64,000 bases of DNA from Carnegiea gigantea (GCA_029747015.1 JAKOGI010000001.1:1817001-1881000); one strand, 5' to 3'; shown: positions 25,867 to 37,832, numbered from the stretch's first letter. Notes: generated by a model from the letters alone, not told the origin. Numbers and translations: made by a program.

Positions 25867-27210
25867 TCAAATACTGCGAATACCAACTAAATCCAAGCAA
25901 TGCTTGAACTTAACTCTGAGAGATGACTTATATGAACTTTCCTTCATATAACCTATCACAGTAGATGCCTGCAAGACATAGAGGCCTCCTTGCCTCAAAC
26001 CCTTCAGCAGAATCCTACTGCCCTTTGAGACCTTCAGAACTCCACCTTCAGCTGAATATTTGCACCCTTTAGATTCAAGGGTGCCCAACGAGATGAGGTT
26101 ACGCTTCAAGTCAGGAACGTGACGAACATTCGATAAAGTTCTGACAACACCATCATGGGTCTTGATTTTAACAGTACCAATTCCAGTTACATTACATTGG
26201 GAATTATTGCCCATGTGAACAACAGTTGAGTCAACTGGATCATATGTTGAAAACCAATCCTTGTGAGGACACATACGATAGGTACACCCAGAATCAAGAA
26301 TCCAATCAGAATTGCTCCCCCCTTCAGTAGAGGTAGCAAACAGAACGTCACCATCAGAATCAGATTCAGCAAACGAAGTTTCAGCAGGCTCCTGAGAATT
26401 ATCTTCTTCTTTCTGCTTCTTCTTTTGTAGTTTCCAGCAGTTAGCAACAATATGACCCAATTTACCACAGTAATTGCAGGTCTTACCAGCATGAGGATTT
26501 TTAGACTTAGAACGGTTCTTACTCCTATTACCGTTCCTCTTTTCAGTTGTTGTACCCCTTACTGCTAATCCCTCAGCAGAATCAGCATGAATGTCAAGAT
26601 CAAACTTCTCCTTAGACAACAGGTTTGACTTAACATCTTCAAACGATATAGTATTAGAATTACTGTATAGCATAATCTCCTTAAAGTGTTTATAAGAAGG
26701 GGGTAACGACACAACAAGCAAAATAGCCTTATCCTCATCCTCAACTTTCACATCTAGACTCTTCAAGTCAACAAGAATAGAGTTAAACTCATTCAAATGG
26801 TTTTGGACAGGGGTACCTTCAGCCATACGAAAGGTATACAACCTTTCCTTCAAACGGATCTTGTTGGCGAGACTCTTCGTCATGTAGAGTTCCTCCAGCC
26901 GAGCCCAAAGATCCACCGAAGTTGTCTTATCAAGCACCTCTCGCAAGACATGTGGTGCCAAGCACAACTATATGGCTGAAACCGCTTTCAGCTCCAGTTC
27001 CTCCCATTCGTCCTCCGTTAACGACCCACGTCTCTTCTTCACATCTTCAGCCCACTGTTCTTCTGTCATCTTCTCAGGTTTCACGTGAGGTCCCTTCAGA
27101 ACCTTCCACAACCCGTGCTGAATGGGAACTGCTCTCATCTGCACCTTCCAGAGATTAAAACTAATCTCCCCATCGAATTTCTGAATATCTACCCTCATGA
27201 TAGAAGACAT
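25867..27210 (-). pseudogene. copia gag-protease polyprotein, one nonsense codon, pol deleted
   Basis: Starts at ATG 27210 (MSSIMRVDIQKFDGEISF) and reads 80 codons to a TAG (26970-26968), where related proteins have Gln. It then continues in the same frame to 25867. The gag region (UBN2-like) is followed by a zinc knuckle CNYCGKLGHIVANC (C-x2-C-x4-H-x4-C) and the protease active-site motif LDSG in DWILDSGCTYRMCPHKDW. The reading ends soon after GGLYVLQ, where integrase would begin. Apart from the TAG the gag frame is intact, suggesting recent activity or use of gag in trans. Confidence 0.88.
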
Positions 27211-27236
27211 CCTATAACCAAAGCTCTGATACCACT

Positions 27237-27836
27237 TGTTAGGAATAATATTAGAGCAACAATAATAGCGGAAGCGATAGGATGAGTTAGAGATTCAGAA
27301 TTCAAATGAATAACAGAAAACAGAAATAAGAAGACAAAAGATTTAACGTGGAAAACTCAATGCGGGAAAAACCACGGACGGCGACAGCACCAGAACAATT
27401 CACTATGAGCAGGAAGAATACAACACGATCAGAATCACCACAGTGATTTGATCTAAGAGCAGAATTACAACCTCTCTATTGTAATCTCTCACAAAGTACT
27501 TCTACCTCTCAATGTTTGTATGAGTACTGGAGTTATTTAGATCCTAGGCTTGACCCTCTTTATATAGGGTCTAAACAGTAGGGTTTTCCCCCTTAGCATG
27601 CAACCCTAGCCGCCAGGTGGAATCCTCCCTCGAACAGAAGCCTAACCGCCTTCCGAGAGAGGCGGCTTAAAAACACGGGGTACGACCGTGCCACGTGGCA
27701 CGGTCACCCAGTGCCACACCCCCGTGCCGTTTTTCTGTCCTCTTCGACTGGACGTTCTTCGTCTTGACACGCCCGTGTCTTGTATAGCACGGTCCCACCG
27801 TGCCGGTACCCGGATTTTGGGCCACGAAACCCAATA
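27237..27836 (-). repeat. copia LTR-C
   Basis: A 600-bp LTR, TGTTAGGAATAATA to CACGAAACCCAATA on +. Acting as the 5' LTR of the gag unit, it adjoins the primer-binding site at 27219-27236. The left half differs from LTR-B; the right half (27483-27836) is over 90 percent similar to LTR-B by eye. Confidence 0.85.
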
Positions 27837-27855
27837 GTTGCTTGGTTGCTGAGAA

Positions 27856-29140
27856 CATGATATGGGATGCACCATGGGATATTACAAAAGGTATACTTCA
27901 CCATGAATTTAATTTTAACTGCGTTACCAGCTTTTTCCTTTTGCCAATCTGTCTTCTCTTTATGTCAATTTGTTTGCATCTAGTGGACCATGGTAATGAG
28001 ACTAATAGGTCTCTGGTTGCTGGCTGTGGTGTGAAGATGCAGTGCTTTTTCAAGATGGATTTCGTTTCTTTTGCAGTTGGAGGTGTATTTATGTTCACCT
28101 GCAGGATGTTATGTTCACGTTTCAACTGGCGCTGGGATAGTTTACAGAGCGCTAACAAGAATACTCAATGCGCTCTACTAGGAATGCCCATTTTTGAAAT
28201 CATAATAGCTATTTTTGTAATGGTCTGGTGGCCCTTGTGCTTATCGTTATTTACGTATGTGTGGTCTGTGTGCTGCTTTGATCTAAATTCAGATAATCTA
28301 ATCTCTTCGAAGTGGTTTTTGCGCTGGCTGCAGGCCTTTTTGTCTGACAAGGATTGGTTCTGTATAGTTGCTTTCCTTTTCTTGGATGCTGTGTGCTTGT
28401 GCTTCGCAATTTGTGTTGAGCCAGGTTGTGGGTTTCTATGGTTTTCTCTCTGTCTCTGCTTTCATCGGTTGGTATGGATTTGTATGTGTGGTATTACGTT
28501 TTTAATGGCAAGAGCTTATTCTGACATGGTGGGTTTGAAGTGGTTTTTGGCCAATCGACCCATGCTGGATGCTTGCCACCCCTTCTTTGGTAGGCCGTAG
28601 CACCGGCCACGGATGGGCCCCTCTTGGTGTGCCATTTCCTTTGTCCGCTACTTATCCCCCTTTCTGTTTTGGTTTCATGGCCGTGTCCCCGAGATTAACT
28701 TCTATGATACCAGGATGGGGCCTCCTTGGCGACTTGACTGTACCTCAACTTGGCCATTTCGAAGACAGGTCCGGGATGATAGCAACATGAATTTGTTGTT
28801 AAATGAGGCTCCTAATTGGCTTTTTCATTGGCTAGCTCTATCGTTTGAAATGGAGTGGTTCTGCCTGGTGATTATCTTCCTTTTCAATGCTGTGTACTTG
28901 TGCTTTACATTTTTTGTTGACACAGATTACGAGTTTCTATGGTCTTCTCTCAGTCTCTTGCCTGCGCTCCCATATCCAGTTCACGTATGCTGCATTGCAG
29001 TCCTCATCGCTTTCACCAATGCCATCTTCTGGGGCCAGATGGGAAATATTATCTTTTGGATTCACGCATCTGGGCAATATTCTTGTCTTCTATTTTTTTA
29101 TATCTTACAAAGGATGCATGCGCTAACTGTTACCCCTTAA
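27856..29140 (+). other. LINE 5' region with repeated Trp/Phe/Cys-rich open frames
   Basis: Two long open frames (to about 28600, and 28613-29140) occupy the place where a LINE ORF1 would lie. Neither shows an ORF1 RNA-binding domain or CCHC knuckle. They are rich in W, F, C and L. Segments near 28320-28450 and 28820-28960 are homologous at DNA and protein level (shared pattern WFC..V...LF..AV.LCF), so this is a degenerate duplication of about 500 bp. The first frame appears to start inside LTR-C only because of the copia insertion. Function unknown; it may be non-coding 5' UTR monomers. Confidence 0.5.
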
Positions 29141-29182
29141 CTTTTATTGTATGTATTGTCCATGTTTTTTCTGAAAATTCTA

Positions 29183-29690
29183 CTGGTGAGTGGAATTAAG
29201 CGTTGTCACTTCTTTCTCAAGGCCATTTCACCGACTGATCCTATGGATCAAATGTCACAAGAGGAACGACCTAGGAACTGGCACGGTTTTCTTGAAAATC
29301 GTTTTTTTATGAAAGTCATTTATTGGAATGTATAAGGTGCTAACAAATACCAATTGCGACGTGGCTAGGGGAGAACTCTTATTTTTTCCACTGCATAGTT
29401 TTCTTGTATTCTCGCTGCTTGTATTTTTACAAGGATGAATGGGGTAATTGTTGCCTCTGACCTTTTGATGTGTGAAATTATTATTTTCCCGACAATTTTA
29501 CTGGTGAGTGGAATTAAGTTTTATCGCTTACTTCCCAAGACCATCTTACCGACAGATCCTATGGATCAAATGATACAGCATGAACGCTCTCTGCACTGGA
29601 ACAGCTTTATTCATCCTTGTTTTTCATGAAAGTCATTTGTTGGAATGCTCAGGGTGCAAAAAAATACCAATTGAGACAGAAAATAGCATT
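29183..29690 (+). repeat. 317-bp tandem duplication covering the LINE ORF2 start
   Basis: The segment 29183-29370 is repeated with about 80 percent identity at 29500-29690. Both copies contain ACTGGTGAGTGGAATTAAG, a GATCCTATGGATCAAATG segment and the first codons of the endonuclease domain. The upstream copy reads MKVIYWN then a stop; the downstream copy reads MKVICWNAQGAKKYQLR and stays open. Confidence 0.85.
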
Positions 29691-32600
29691 TATTAATCAT
29701 ACTATTAAGCCAGACATTTTGTTTCTACTTGAAACTATGGTTAACGAACAGAATACGGAATTAATTATAAGGAATTTGGGATTTTCACAGTACGATACAA
29801 TACCAACTGTCAATTATGGTGGGGGAATTTGGTGTCTGTGGAATTCCGTTAATGTCGATCTTAATGTCATAGCAAAAGACAATAGGGCAATCCATTGTCA
29901 TGTTATCAACAAAGACAGTAGTAAACAATTTCTTTTGATAGCAGTTTATGCTTCTATGCAGGAAAGAGATAAAGACGTTTTCTGGCACCATCTTAATCAG
30001 CTCAGCAACTCCATTACCTTACCGTGGTATCTAATAGGGGATTTTAATGAAATGTTGTGTTCTTCTGATAAGATTGGTGGTGCTCTTTTAACTAGTTCTC
30101 AAGCACGACGCCTTAATAATTTTTTGAATTACACTCGACGCATTGATGCTAATGTCCAAGGGCGGGTGTTCACTTGGAAAAAAATCATGCGCGGCCAACT
30201 CGTTTATGAAAAACTTGATAGAGTTCTGCTCAGGGAGGACTGTGTGCAGCTATTTCCCTCCTACGTAGTCAATAATGGCCCCTTTACATGCTCCGATCAT
30301 GCTTTTGTGCTGCTCAATACGAAGCCAGCACATCCGCCTCGAAGGGGCACGAATTTCAAATACCAACACTCCTGGGTTCATTACCAGGAAACGCACAGTA
30401 TTGTCAAACAAAATTGGAGAACGAGAGTGCAAGGTACTTCTATGTATCAGTTAGTACAGAAACTGAAAAAAACCAAATTGGACCTTAAATCGTGGAGTAA
30501 GCATACTTTTGGAAATTTTAAGCATAAGTTAGAAAGGAATATGGAACAGCTTCTACATGTTGAAGCCAAGTTAGTCTATGAGCCAAACAATGCTCAATTA
30601 AATAACTGGCACTGCAGACTTATAAAGCAACGGGAAAAGATGCACCTCTTTAACCAAAAATATTGGGGGAAGTTTGCAAGAAAAGATTGGCTGGTAAACG
30701 GCGATAGAAACTCCCGATATTTCCATCAGTCTATGAAGGCATGGAAGACACGAAGTAAAATTACAAAAGTTAAGGATAATTCGGAAGTTTGGGTTGATGA
30801 CTCTGCACAAATTGAAAAAATGTTTATCACTGACTTTACTACTAGGTTTAAATCAGCTCAGGCAGGCACCTCTAATATTGATATGGAAATACTTAATTTA
30901 GTCACTGCTGAAGATAATCAAAGTTTATTACAGCCCATTCATGAAACAGAAATAAAGGAATCCCTTTTCCAAATGGATAAGTTTAAAGCTCCAGGGCCTG
31001 ACGGCTTTGGAGCAGCTTTTTTTCAAGACCACTGGCATATTATTAAAGATGATATCTGTCGGGCTGTAAGATCCTTTTTTGAAGACGGAAAATTATTTAA
31101 ACAGGTTAATCATACGCTTATTGCACTAATTCTGAAACTGAATCAACCAGCAACTACTGCCCAGTTTCGACCTATTAGCCTGTGCAATACCGTTTACAAA
31201 CTTATTTCAAAAATTCTTGCTAATCGGATGCGCCCGATTCTGGAAAAGATAATTGACCCGACCTAAAGTGCCTTTGTGCCTAAACGTTCCATCCATGACA
31301 ACATTCTACTTACGCATGAAATCATGAACAAATTCAAAAATATGAAAAGGAAAAAAGCTTGGGTAGCACTCAAGTTTGATATGGAAAAGGCCTATAATAG
31401 AGTTGAATGGGATTTCTTATTTACTACTTTACCCATTTTGGGATTCCATTCCAAGTGAGTAAGCCTAATTTAGGCATGCATTTCTACTGTTTCATACTCG
31501 GTCATTGTCAACGACAATGTATGCGGATTCTTTACCCCTACCAGAGGTATTCGTCAAGGGGACCCCCTATCCCCTTATCTCTTCATCTTATGCATGGAAG
31601 TCCTAACCAGAGCCCTCTGTAAAGCGCTTGGTCGGAAAAAATGCAGGATTGGGTTCAAGCTTTCAGCGCGAGCTGCTAAGATCCCATACTTGCTTTTTGC
31701 TGATGATAGTCTACTTTTTTGCAGAACTAATCTTGAATCCGGCCATGAGTTAAGTTCAGTTCTGAATAATTTCTGTCGAAACTCGGGCCAGCTCATTAAC
31801 TTCCATAAATAGTCATTAACATTCTCCAGTAATGCCACTTTTCATGACAAGCAAATTGTGCCGTCTATTTTTAACATTACGCATCAAGCTAATCTTGGCA
31901 AGTACCTTGGGTGTCCGGTTTTTAAGGGTCGCCCAAAAACAGAAATTTTTTCTGACTTAGTAAATAGAACTGCTGCAAAATTGCAAACTTGGAAGACCAG
32001 ACATGTCTCTAAGGCCGGTAGGGTGCACTAATTCAATCTCATATCGAATCAATGCCTGCACATACAATGCAATGCTTTCAATTGCCTAAAGAAACTAGCC
32101 GCCGGATAGATAAAATAAGTAGAGATTTTTTTTGAAAAAATCTCATGAAAATAAGGGGATGCACATGGTTTCCTGGGACAAAATCTGTCAACCCAAGAAA
32201 GTTGGAGGTCTTGTACTCAGAAAAATGGAAGTAGTTAATAGTGCTTTTCTAAGTAAATTAACCTGAAAATTGTTTCATGATCATGGTTTGTGGGTGGAAC
32301 AAATGCAGGTGAAATATCAGATTGATGCTAACTTATTTGCTCTCAAAGCCAAAAAAATGATCCCTTGGCTTGGAAGTGTATCCTTAATAATCGACAACAA
32401 TTTAGGAAAGAAGTAAGGTGGAAAGTGGGTAATGGAGTTAATACTAACTTCTAGCTCGATAACTGGTGTGCAAACAACACCTTAGCCAATCTGCTCAATA
32501 TCATGGACCTCTCCCTCATTGATACATCTCTTAAGGTCTCACAGTTTATAATGGCAACCAAAGAATGGGACACGGCACAACTTAGTTTATTAGTTGACTC

Positions 32601-33767
32601 TGTCCACTTACAATGGATTCTTGCAACCCCTATCCCTATCAATTCCATTCCTGACTCTGTGTGTTGGGGACTCTCTGGAAATGGTCAATTTTTCACTAAG
32701 TCAGCGACTTGGGCCGCACATGGGCTAGACCTCGTCAATCCACCCATATGGGAGTATAAATGGATTTGGAATTTAGATGTTATGCCAAAGTTAAAAATTT
32801 TTCTTTGGCAAATTTGTCATGCATCGCTGTCCACGAGAGGAACCTTGGCTTAAAGAGGCATGCCCATTGATTCTCGTTGCCCTTTTTGTCACACAAAGAC
32901 TGAAGATACGACTCATTTATTTTTGGGATGTGCTGTTTCACAGGATTATTGGAGATTAGCAGTTTCTCCTGACTTAACATGACATCCCATTTCGATCCAC
33001 AAATTGGTATACTACAAATGTTTAGTGACGCCAAAGCTGCCGGTCCTGCAGTTAAAATGGATAGATTAGTTGCCCTGCTATAGAGTATATGGAAAACAGG
33101 GAATAATATGGTGTTTCGTAATGAAACGCCCAACCCAGGAATAACATTGATTAGAGCCAAAAAAGCTACTGCTGAATGGCGCATTAGACACAACCTCACA
33201 CATTTAATTCAACTATCGAACCCAATTATCTCAACCACCATCCGGAAGAAGACATATTGGGTGGCATGGAAGAAGCCACGAGGGCGGTTCATCAAAATCA
33301 ATTTTGATAGATCCAAATCATCACAAGGTGTAGTAAGAGGATTCATCGTCCGTGACTGAGAAGGCAAGTTTATCCAAGCTTCAGCATTCAATTTGGGAAG
33401 ATCATCAATCTTAGTAGCAGAAGTAACAGCAATGCGTAATGGTATTAAAGAAGCAGTCCAAGCAGGTTTCACTCATATTCAAATTGAAGGAGATAATAAA
33501 ATTCTCATCTAAGCAGTTCAAGGACATATTCAAACCCCATGGAAAATTCAAGTACTCGTGCAAGATATATTAGCTTACACTAAATTATGTAACAAGTTTA
33601 TTATTCATCATATTCCTAGAGAGGATAACTGTGCAGCTGATTGGCTGGCAAAGTTTGATCACTCCTTACATTCTACGGTTGTTTGGAATATGATCCCATA
33701 CAGGGACCTTCTTTCTGTCCTCTATGAGGATAATTTATGGAGAACCCTTGAGAGAAGGGCTGCTTAG
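29617..33767 (+). pseudogene. LINE ORF2: endonuclease, reverse transcriptase, RNase H (broken)
   Basis: The first 549 codons are intact. They hold an APE-type endonuclease (CWNAQGA, LLETM, GDFNEM, SDHAF) and the start of the reverse transcriptase (FKAPGPDGFGAAFF, FRPISLCNTVYK). A TAA at 31264 replaces Gln before SAFVP. A frameshift near 31455 follows DMEKAYNRVEWDF. The catalytic FADD is at about 31697 (LLFADDSLLFC). Further stops lie at 31810, 32026, 32261 and beyond. The zinc-binding C-terminal RT segment (about 32880-32960) and an RNase H domain (about 33288-33765; INFD, AEVTAM, EGDN) follow. Known role of the family: target-primed reverse transcription. The copy is dead but well preserved at the 5' end. 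Confidence 0.92.
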
Positions 33768-33817
33768 ATTTTACTACTTACCTTTCTTATAAAAAAAAAA
33801 AAATGTCGATTAAGCTC

Positions 33818-35472
33818 ACCAGCTTTAGATAGGCGAACGTAATCAACAAGGTATAAACAAGTAAAAATGAGCTATGATTCGCTCCTCGTAATAAAAGTTC
33901 CATCAATTTGAAAACTTTTGAGAATTAGTGCATGAAAAGAGGCATAAATATATGCAACTCTCATTAAAATCTTTTTCATTTTCGCAGAAAACTGTCTTGA
34001 TTAGAAATCACTTTACAGAATAAGTGAGAGCATAACCAATGGTGAACCAATTTTTTGGCTCATCAATGGGGGCTTACCGCTGCCACATCAATTCTCTCTC
34101 CAACTTTTTAGCTCACAATCCTCACTCTCTCCAATGCAAGACTCATCATTTTGGCTCACCAAATAAAATAATACCTATGGACCTACTCCTAATCATATTT
34201 AATTAGTTAATTTTTATATTTTGGTTTAGTTATTTAGCTTTATTATTTATGTGAAAAATATTTTGCACACAATAATTTGATCATACAATTAATTAAAGGC
34301 TCATTTTTTTAAAAAAAATAACACAATAGTTTGAATTAAAAAAAATTCACACATCTTTTGATTTATTATTTGGCTTTATTATTTTTCAAAAAAACAATTT
34401 GTACATAATAATTTGATTACAAAATAATGTGTACATAATAATTTAGACTCACTACATAAAACAATACCATGGAACCCATCACTAAATATATTTAATTAAT
34501 TTTACTCTTTTATTTTGTTTTATTATATATTTGTGAATATTTTCAAAAAGTCAAATGAGTAATTTTTGATAACAAAATTAATCGATGCCATATGTATTAG
34601 GTAATTTTCATTAATAACACTAGTGTATAATGACAAGATCTAAATTACCATAACTAAACAAAATCTTTTTTTCAAACAAAATATATTTGCCTAATACAAT
34701 ACAATATCCCCAATCAATTTTAAGATTTTTTTTCCCCTTTTTTTAATGATTTTAACGTAACCAAATAAAAAAGAAAAAAAACAGAGAAATCAGGCCACGG
34801 GCCGCCCGCCTTCGTGAGCTGCCTGACGAGGCCCGCGCCTCGGGCCAACCGCTGCACAGTCACGCACGGCCCGCTCGCTTGTTCAGCCCCAAATTCGGCC
34901 TGCAAGAGGTCCATTTGACCTGCTCTGATAACCATATTTTTCTCACCAAGGCACTAAGTGTCTATCATTCTTCTAGGAGCATATAATTATAATTTCGCAA
35001 GCTGCATAAGCAAAAATATATTAAAATAGTTAATACAAAAAATACACCGATGAGAAAAATACATATATCACAGGTGACAGCACACACTACTAGGAACGTA
35101 GCAAAATTTATCAGCACCACTCTATAGAACATGAACAAGCACATCCAAGACACGTTTGTCTGAGCCTGGGCTGCCTTAAACAAAAATCTGTCGCTCCTAG
35201 AAGGAAACAAGGAAAACAGAACTCACAGCCCATGTATCATTTCCAGAACTGAGCAAGATGGCAGGTAGACTTTAGCTCAGAACTAGAATAACTTGCAAAG
35301 AAATGCAATTTTGATTTATGATTTTACCCAAGGGTGAACAAAGAGTAAAGATAGGATTAACGAACACGCAAATTTATACATGAATATCTGGTACAAAAAG
35401 ATATGATCAAGATTTTGAATAAGAGCTTCTAACATAAAAGAACCCCGCAGAAGTTAAGCTCCGGATGCTTTC
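33818..35472. other. intergenic, AT-rich with MITE-like start and a GC-rich patch
   Basis: About 34025-34160 begins GAGAGCATAACCAATGG and looks like a MITE end. Two blocks (about 34150-34290 and 34447-34545) are diverged duplicates of each other. The stretch 34795-34925 is sharply GC-rich compared with both sides. No supported gene. Confidence 0.5.
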
Positions 35473-37696
35473 TCAGTCTTTCTTGGCCGCCTTTTCTTCT
35501 TGCAACTTCTTCAGCGAAGCAGGTGGTTTAACGACTATGTTTCTCTTCCACTCCCTGTCAAGCTTTCTCGACAGCCTCTTGCCAATTCCTTGCTCTATCT
35601 CCCTTTCCCTCTTTACCGTCAGCAAACGAGCAATCTAGTCTCCAAGGAAATATTCGAATTAGTATGACACTAAGTTCACTACATTGTGGCAAAAATATGG
35701 GGAAGACGTCAAAACCCGAATCCAGTTTATGCTTAAACCACAAAAGCCAGACGTGACCAGAAAATCAGAATGGAATGCACACATCTAGTTGACGAAGAGA
35801 AGTTTTGTTAATAGAAATTCCAACTGAGGATGTCAAACAAATATTATGCTCTCATTAGGGAGGATTATTCAGAGCTAAAAAATTGCATCACCAACACATC
35901 ATTAACAAGACAAGCATCAAATAGGTAACACTTCAAGGAGTGAGTTGCGCAAGCATAGATAGTCAACAATCGAGGGGGATGCCAGTTATTCAATGATACC
36001 TCCATTTTTGAACATGGAAAACTGGGGAACTAAATGCATGATGTAATAGGATGGGCTAATTCAACAATGATTGATGAAGTGGAGTGAAACTACCAATTAT
36101 TTGAATTTTCCCATATGAGTGTTGAAATTACGATAGTTAATGCACATATTTCTAGATTTGCTCATCTAAGGGAAAAAGAACGATGCTCTAATACCGGATA
36201 AGAAAAGATCATAAACACCAACGGGAAAATCAAGAAAAACTCTACAAATCGAAAAAAAGCACAGCCAAATTTTGATTTCATAACAACCCAGCCACAGAAT
36301 GAAATAATTAGATCCTCTATAACCCCTCTTCCCCTTGCCTTCCAAGAGAGCACACACCCCCCCCCCCAAAAAAACAGAAAGGGCTCATAATAATTGCTAG
36401 TCCTGCCAAAGAACCAGCAGTCATTAAAGGTGGCAATGATGAAGTTCCCTAAAGTCCAAAACTCCTTATGCCGGGTCTACCGGAATCGATGGGGGAGGAA
36501 GGCAGGCCTAGATACCACTTATGATGCCACTTGTGTGTAACAATAGGCACACCATTACTCTGCCTTGCACACCAAACAGCCTAGGAGGAACCCCACTTTT
36601 TCATTCAAGCATGTAAGATAGAAACCACCTCTGAAAGATTACTAAATAATATTCAAACCAATCTAAAATTTACAAGCCTTGGCTTTCATCTCATTTTGCC
36701 ATTCCATCATCTTTAAAGTGTAGACCATATGCAATACAGCAGAAATCAACAGATTCGCAAAATTACAGAAGCCCAACCATATCGTCCCAAAAACTTTGGA
36801 GACAACAAAAGTTTTAATCCAAGAACAACACAACAATAGGAACCCTTACCAACAACTAACGAGCTACTTTGGTAGCCACTTAGTTGCATAGTTGTTCATT
36901 TTTCATATACAATTTCATATCACTTCACATACTATAATTTCATACGAATATAGGAGGCAAAACAAGTTCCCATTTTTCATATTACAATTTCATATCACAT
37001 CTCATACTACAATTTCATACTATAATTCAAATTTCCCTTTTTCATCAGACAAGCAAAAGCTAGCAGGATTCAAAAACAAGTTAGCCATCAACAACTTTCA
37101 AAGACTTTACTGGCTACCGGTCTACTACCCAAACCTCAACTACAATCACTGGAATTCTACATCTCAGACAATCCAAATGACCTTGAAATTTAAAACAATA
37201 TGCTATATCACACAGAATCAAGCTTAGCCAAAAAGAACGAATACCCAACTCAAATTTAACCTCCAAAACCCGAAATTCCCCGGTTCAACAATCTGAGGAC
37301 AACCCAACTAACCCAACTAACCAAATTTGAAACCATATTCTAAATTAGCACAATTACCCTTTTGCGCATACTGCCGAACTCACTGGGCTTGAAATCTTCA
37401 CGTTCACGGGCTGATCTTTGAAGACGGAGCACGAACAGCTCGCCCTTTAGGCGGAGAACCTCGTCGTTGAGTTCTTCGTTGGTCTTAGTCCTTATCTCGT
37501 TCAACTCTGCCTCTTTTTTCGCCATCATAACTACCGATGAAGGTCGAGCTCGGACCCAGTGGAATGAAACCGGGTTCGGGTTGGGGCTGGGAATCCGAAC
37601 CCCATGGAAAGAAGATGATGTGAGAGTTGACGATTTTGGCTTGAATAGCAACCCGGAAGGAGTGGGCGTGGAGGAGAGAGAAATGTTCGCCAGCAT
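35473..37696 (-). CDS. RPL29: 50S ribosomal protein L29, chloroplastic
   Basis: Two exons on minus, 37696-37358 and 35634-35473, with a 1.7-kb intron (AGG|GTAATT and TAG|ATT), giving 166 residues. Residues 1 to about 55 are rich in Ser/Thr/Pro and basic residues without acidic ones, a chloroplast transit peptide. The uL29 core runs from about residue 60: KEAELNEIRTKTNEELNDEV, then LRLQRSAREREDFKPSEF, then the junction MRKRIARLLTVKREREIEQG. The tail is basic (KAAKKD end). uL29 sits near the polypeptide exit tunnel of the plastid 50S subunit. Length and two-helix pattern fit plant nuclear RPL29. A LINE fragment begins about 140 bp upstream of the start codon, so the promoter is short or LINE-derived. 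Confidence 0.93.
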
Positions 37697-37832
37697 TTTC
37701 GGCTCTTCGATTTGCCTTCCTCGGCAAGCTGGTTAACTTGCCCCAGTAATGAACTGCAGATAAGGCTTCCGCTATCCGCCCTTAAAAATTCTTCCTCCTC
37801 TTGTTTTGTGTTCTTTTTTCGAATGAGTCACG

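Larger units (their letters stand above)
24267..27836 (-). mobile_element. three-LTR Ty1/copia composite, gag-protease only
   Basis: The order on + is LTR-A (24267-24960), 146-bp internal piece (24961-25106), LTR-B (25107-25765), internal region with gag-protease (25766-27236), LTR-C (27237-27836). It is flanked by GTTGC at 24262-24266 and 27837-27841, so the whole composite sits in one 5-bp target duplication inside the LINE. Both internal regions start with a polypurine tract on the minus strand (AAGGTGGAG next to the LTR). Both end with a primer-binding site TGGTATCAGAGC for initiator methionine tRNA. Integrase, reverse transcriptase and RNase H are missing, so it depended on partners. LTR-C ends TA rather than CA. 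Confidence 0.9.
23920..33802 (+). mobile_element. L1-type LINE, full-length but decayed, with nested copia insertion
   Basis: Bounded by ATGTAGATTAAGCTC (23905-23919) and ATGTCGATTAAGCTC (33803-33817), a 15-bp target duplication with one mismatch, and ending in a 13-A tail. Without the 3.6-kb copia insertion the element is about 6.3 kb, normal for plant L1 LINEs. It encodes an ORF2-type protein (endonuclease, reverse transcriptase, RNase H) between about 29617 and 33767, now broken by several stops and frameshifts. The 5' 2 kb has no recognisable ORF1 zinc knuckle but has repeated modules. Confidence 0.9.

Noticed and set aside
27800..27855. ORF start inside LTR-C leading into the LINE 5' region
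   Set aside because: The frame joins LTR and LINE only because of the copia insertion; it is not a native start.
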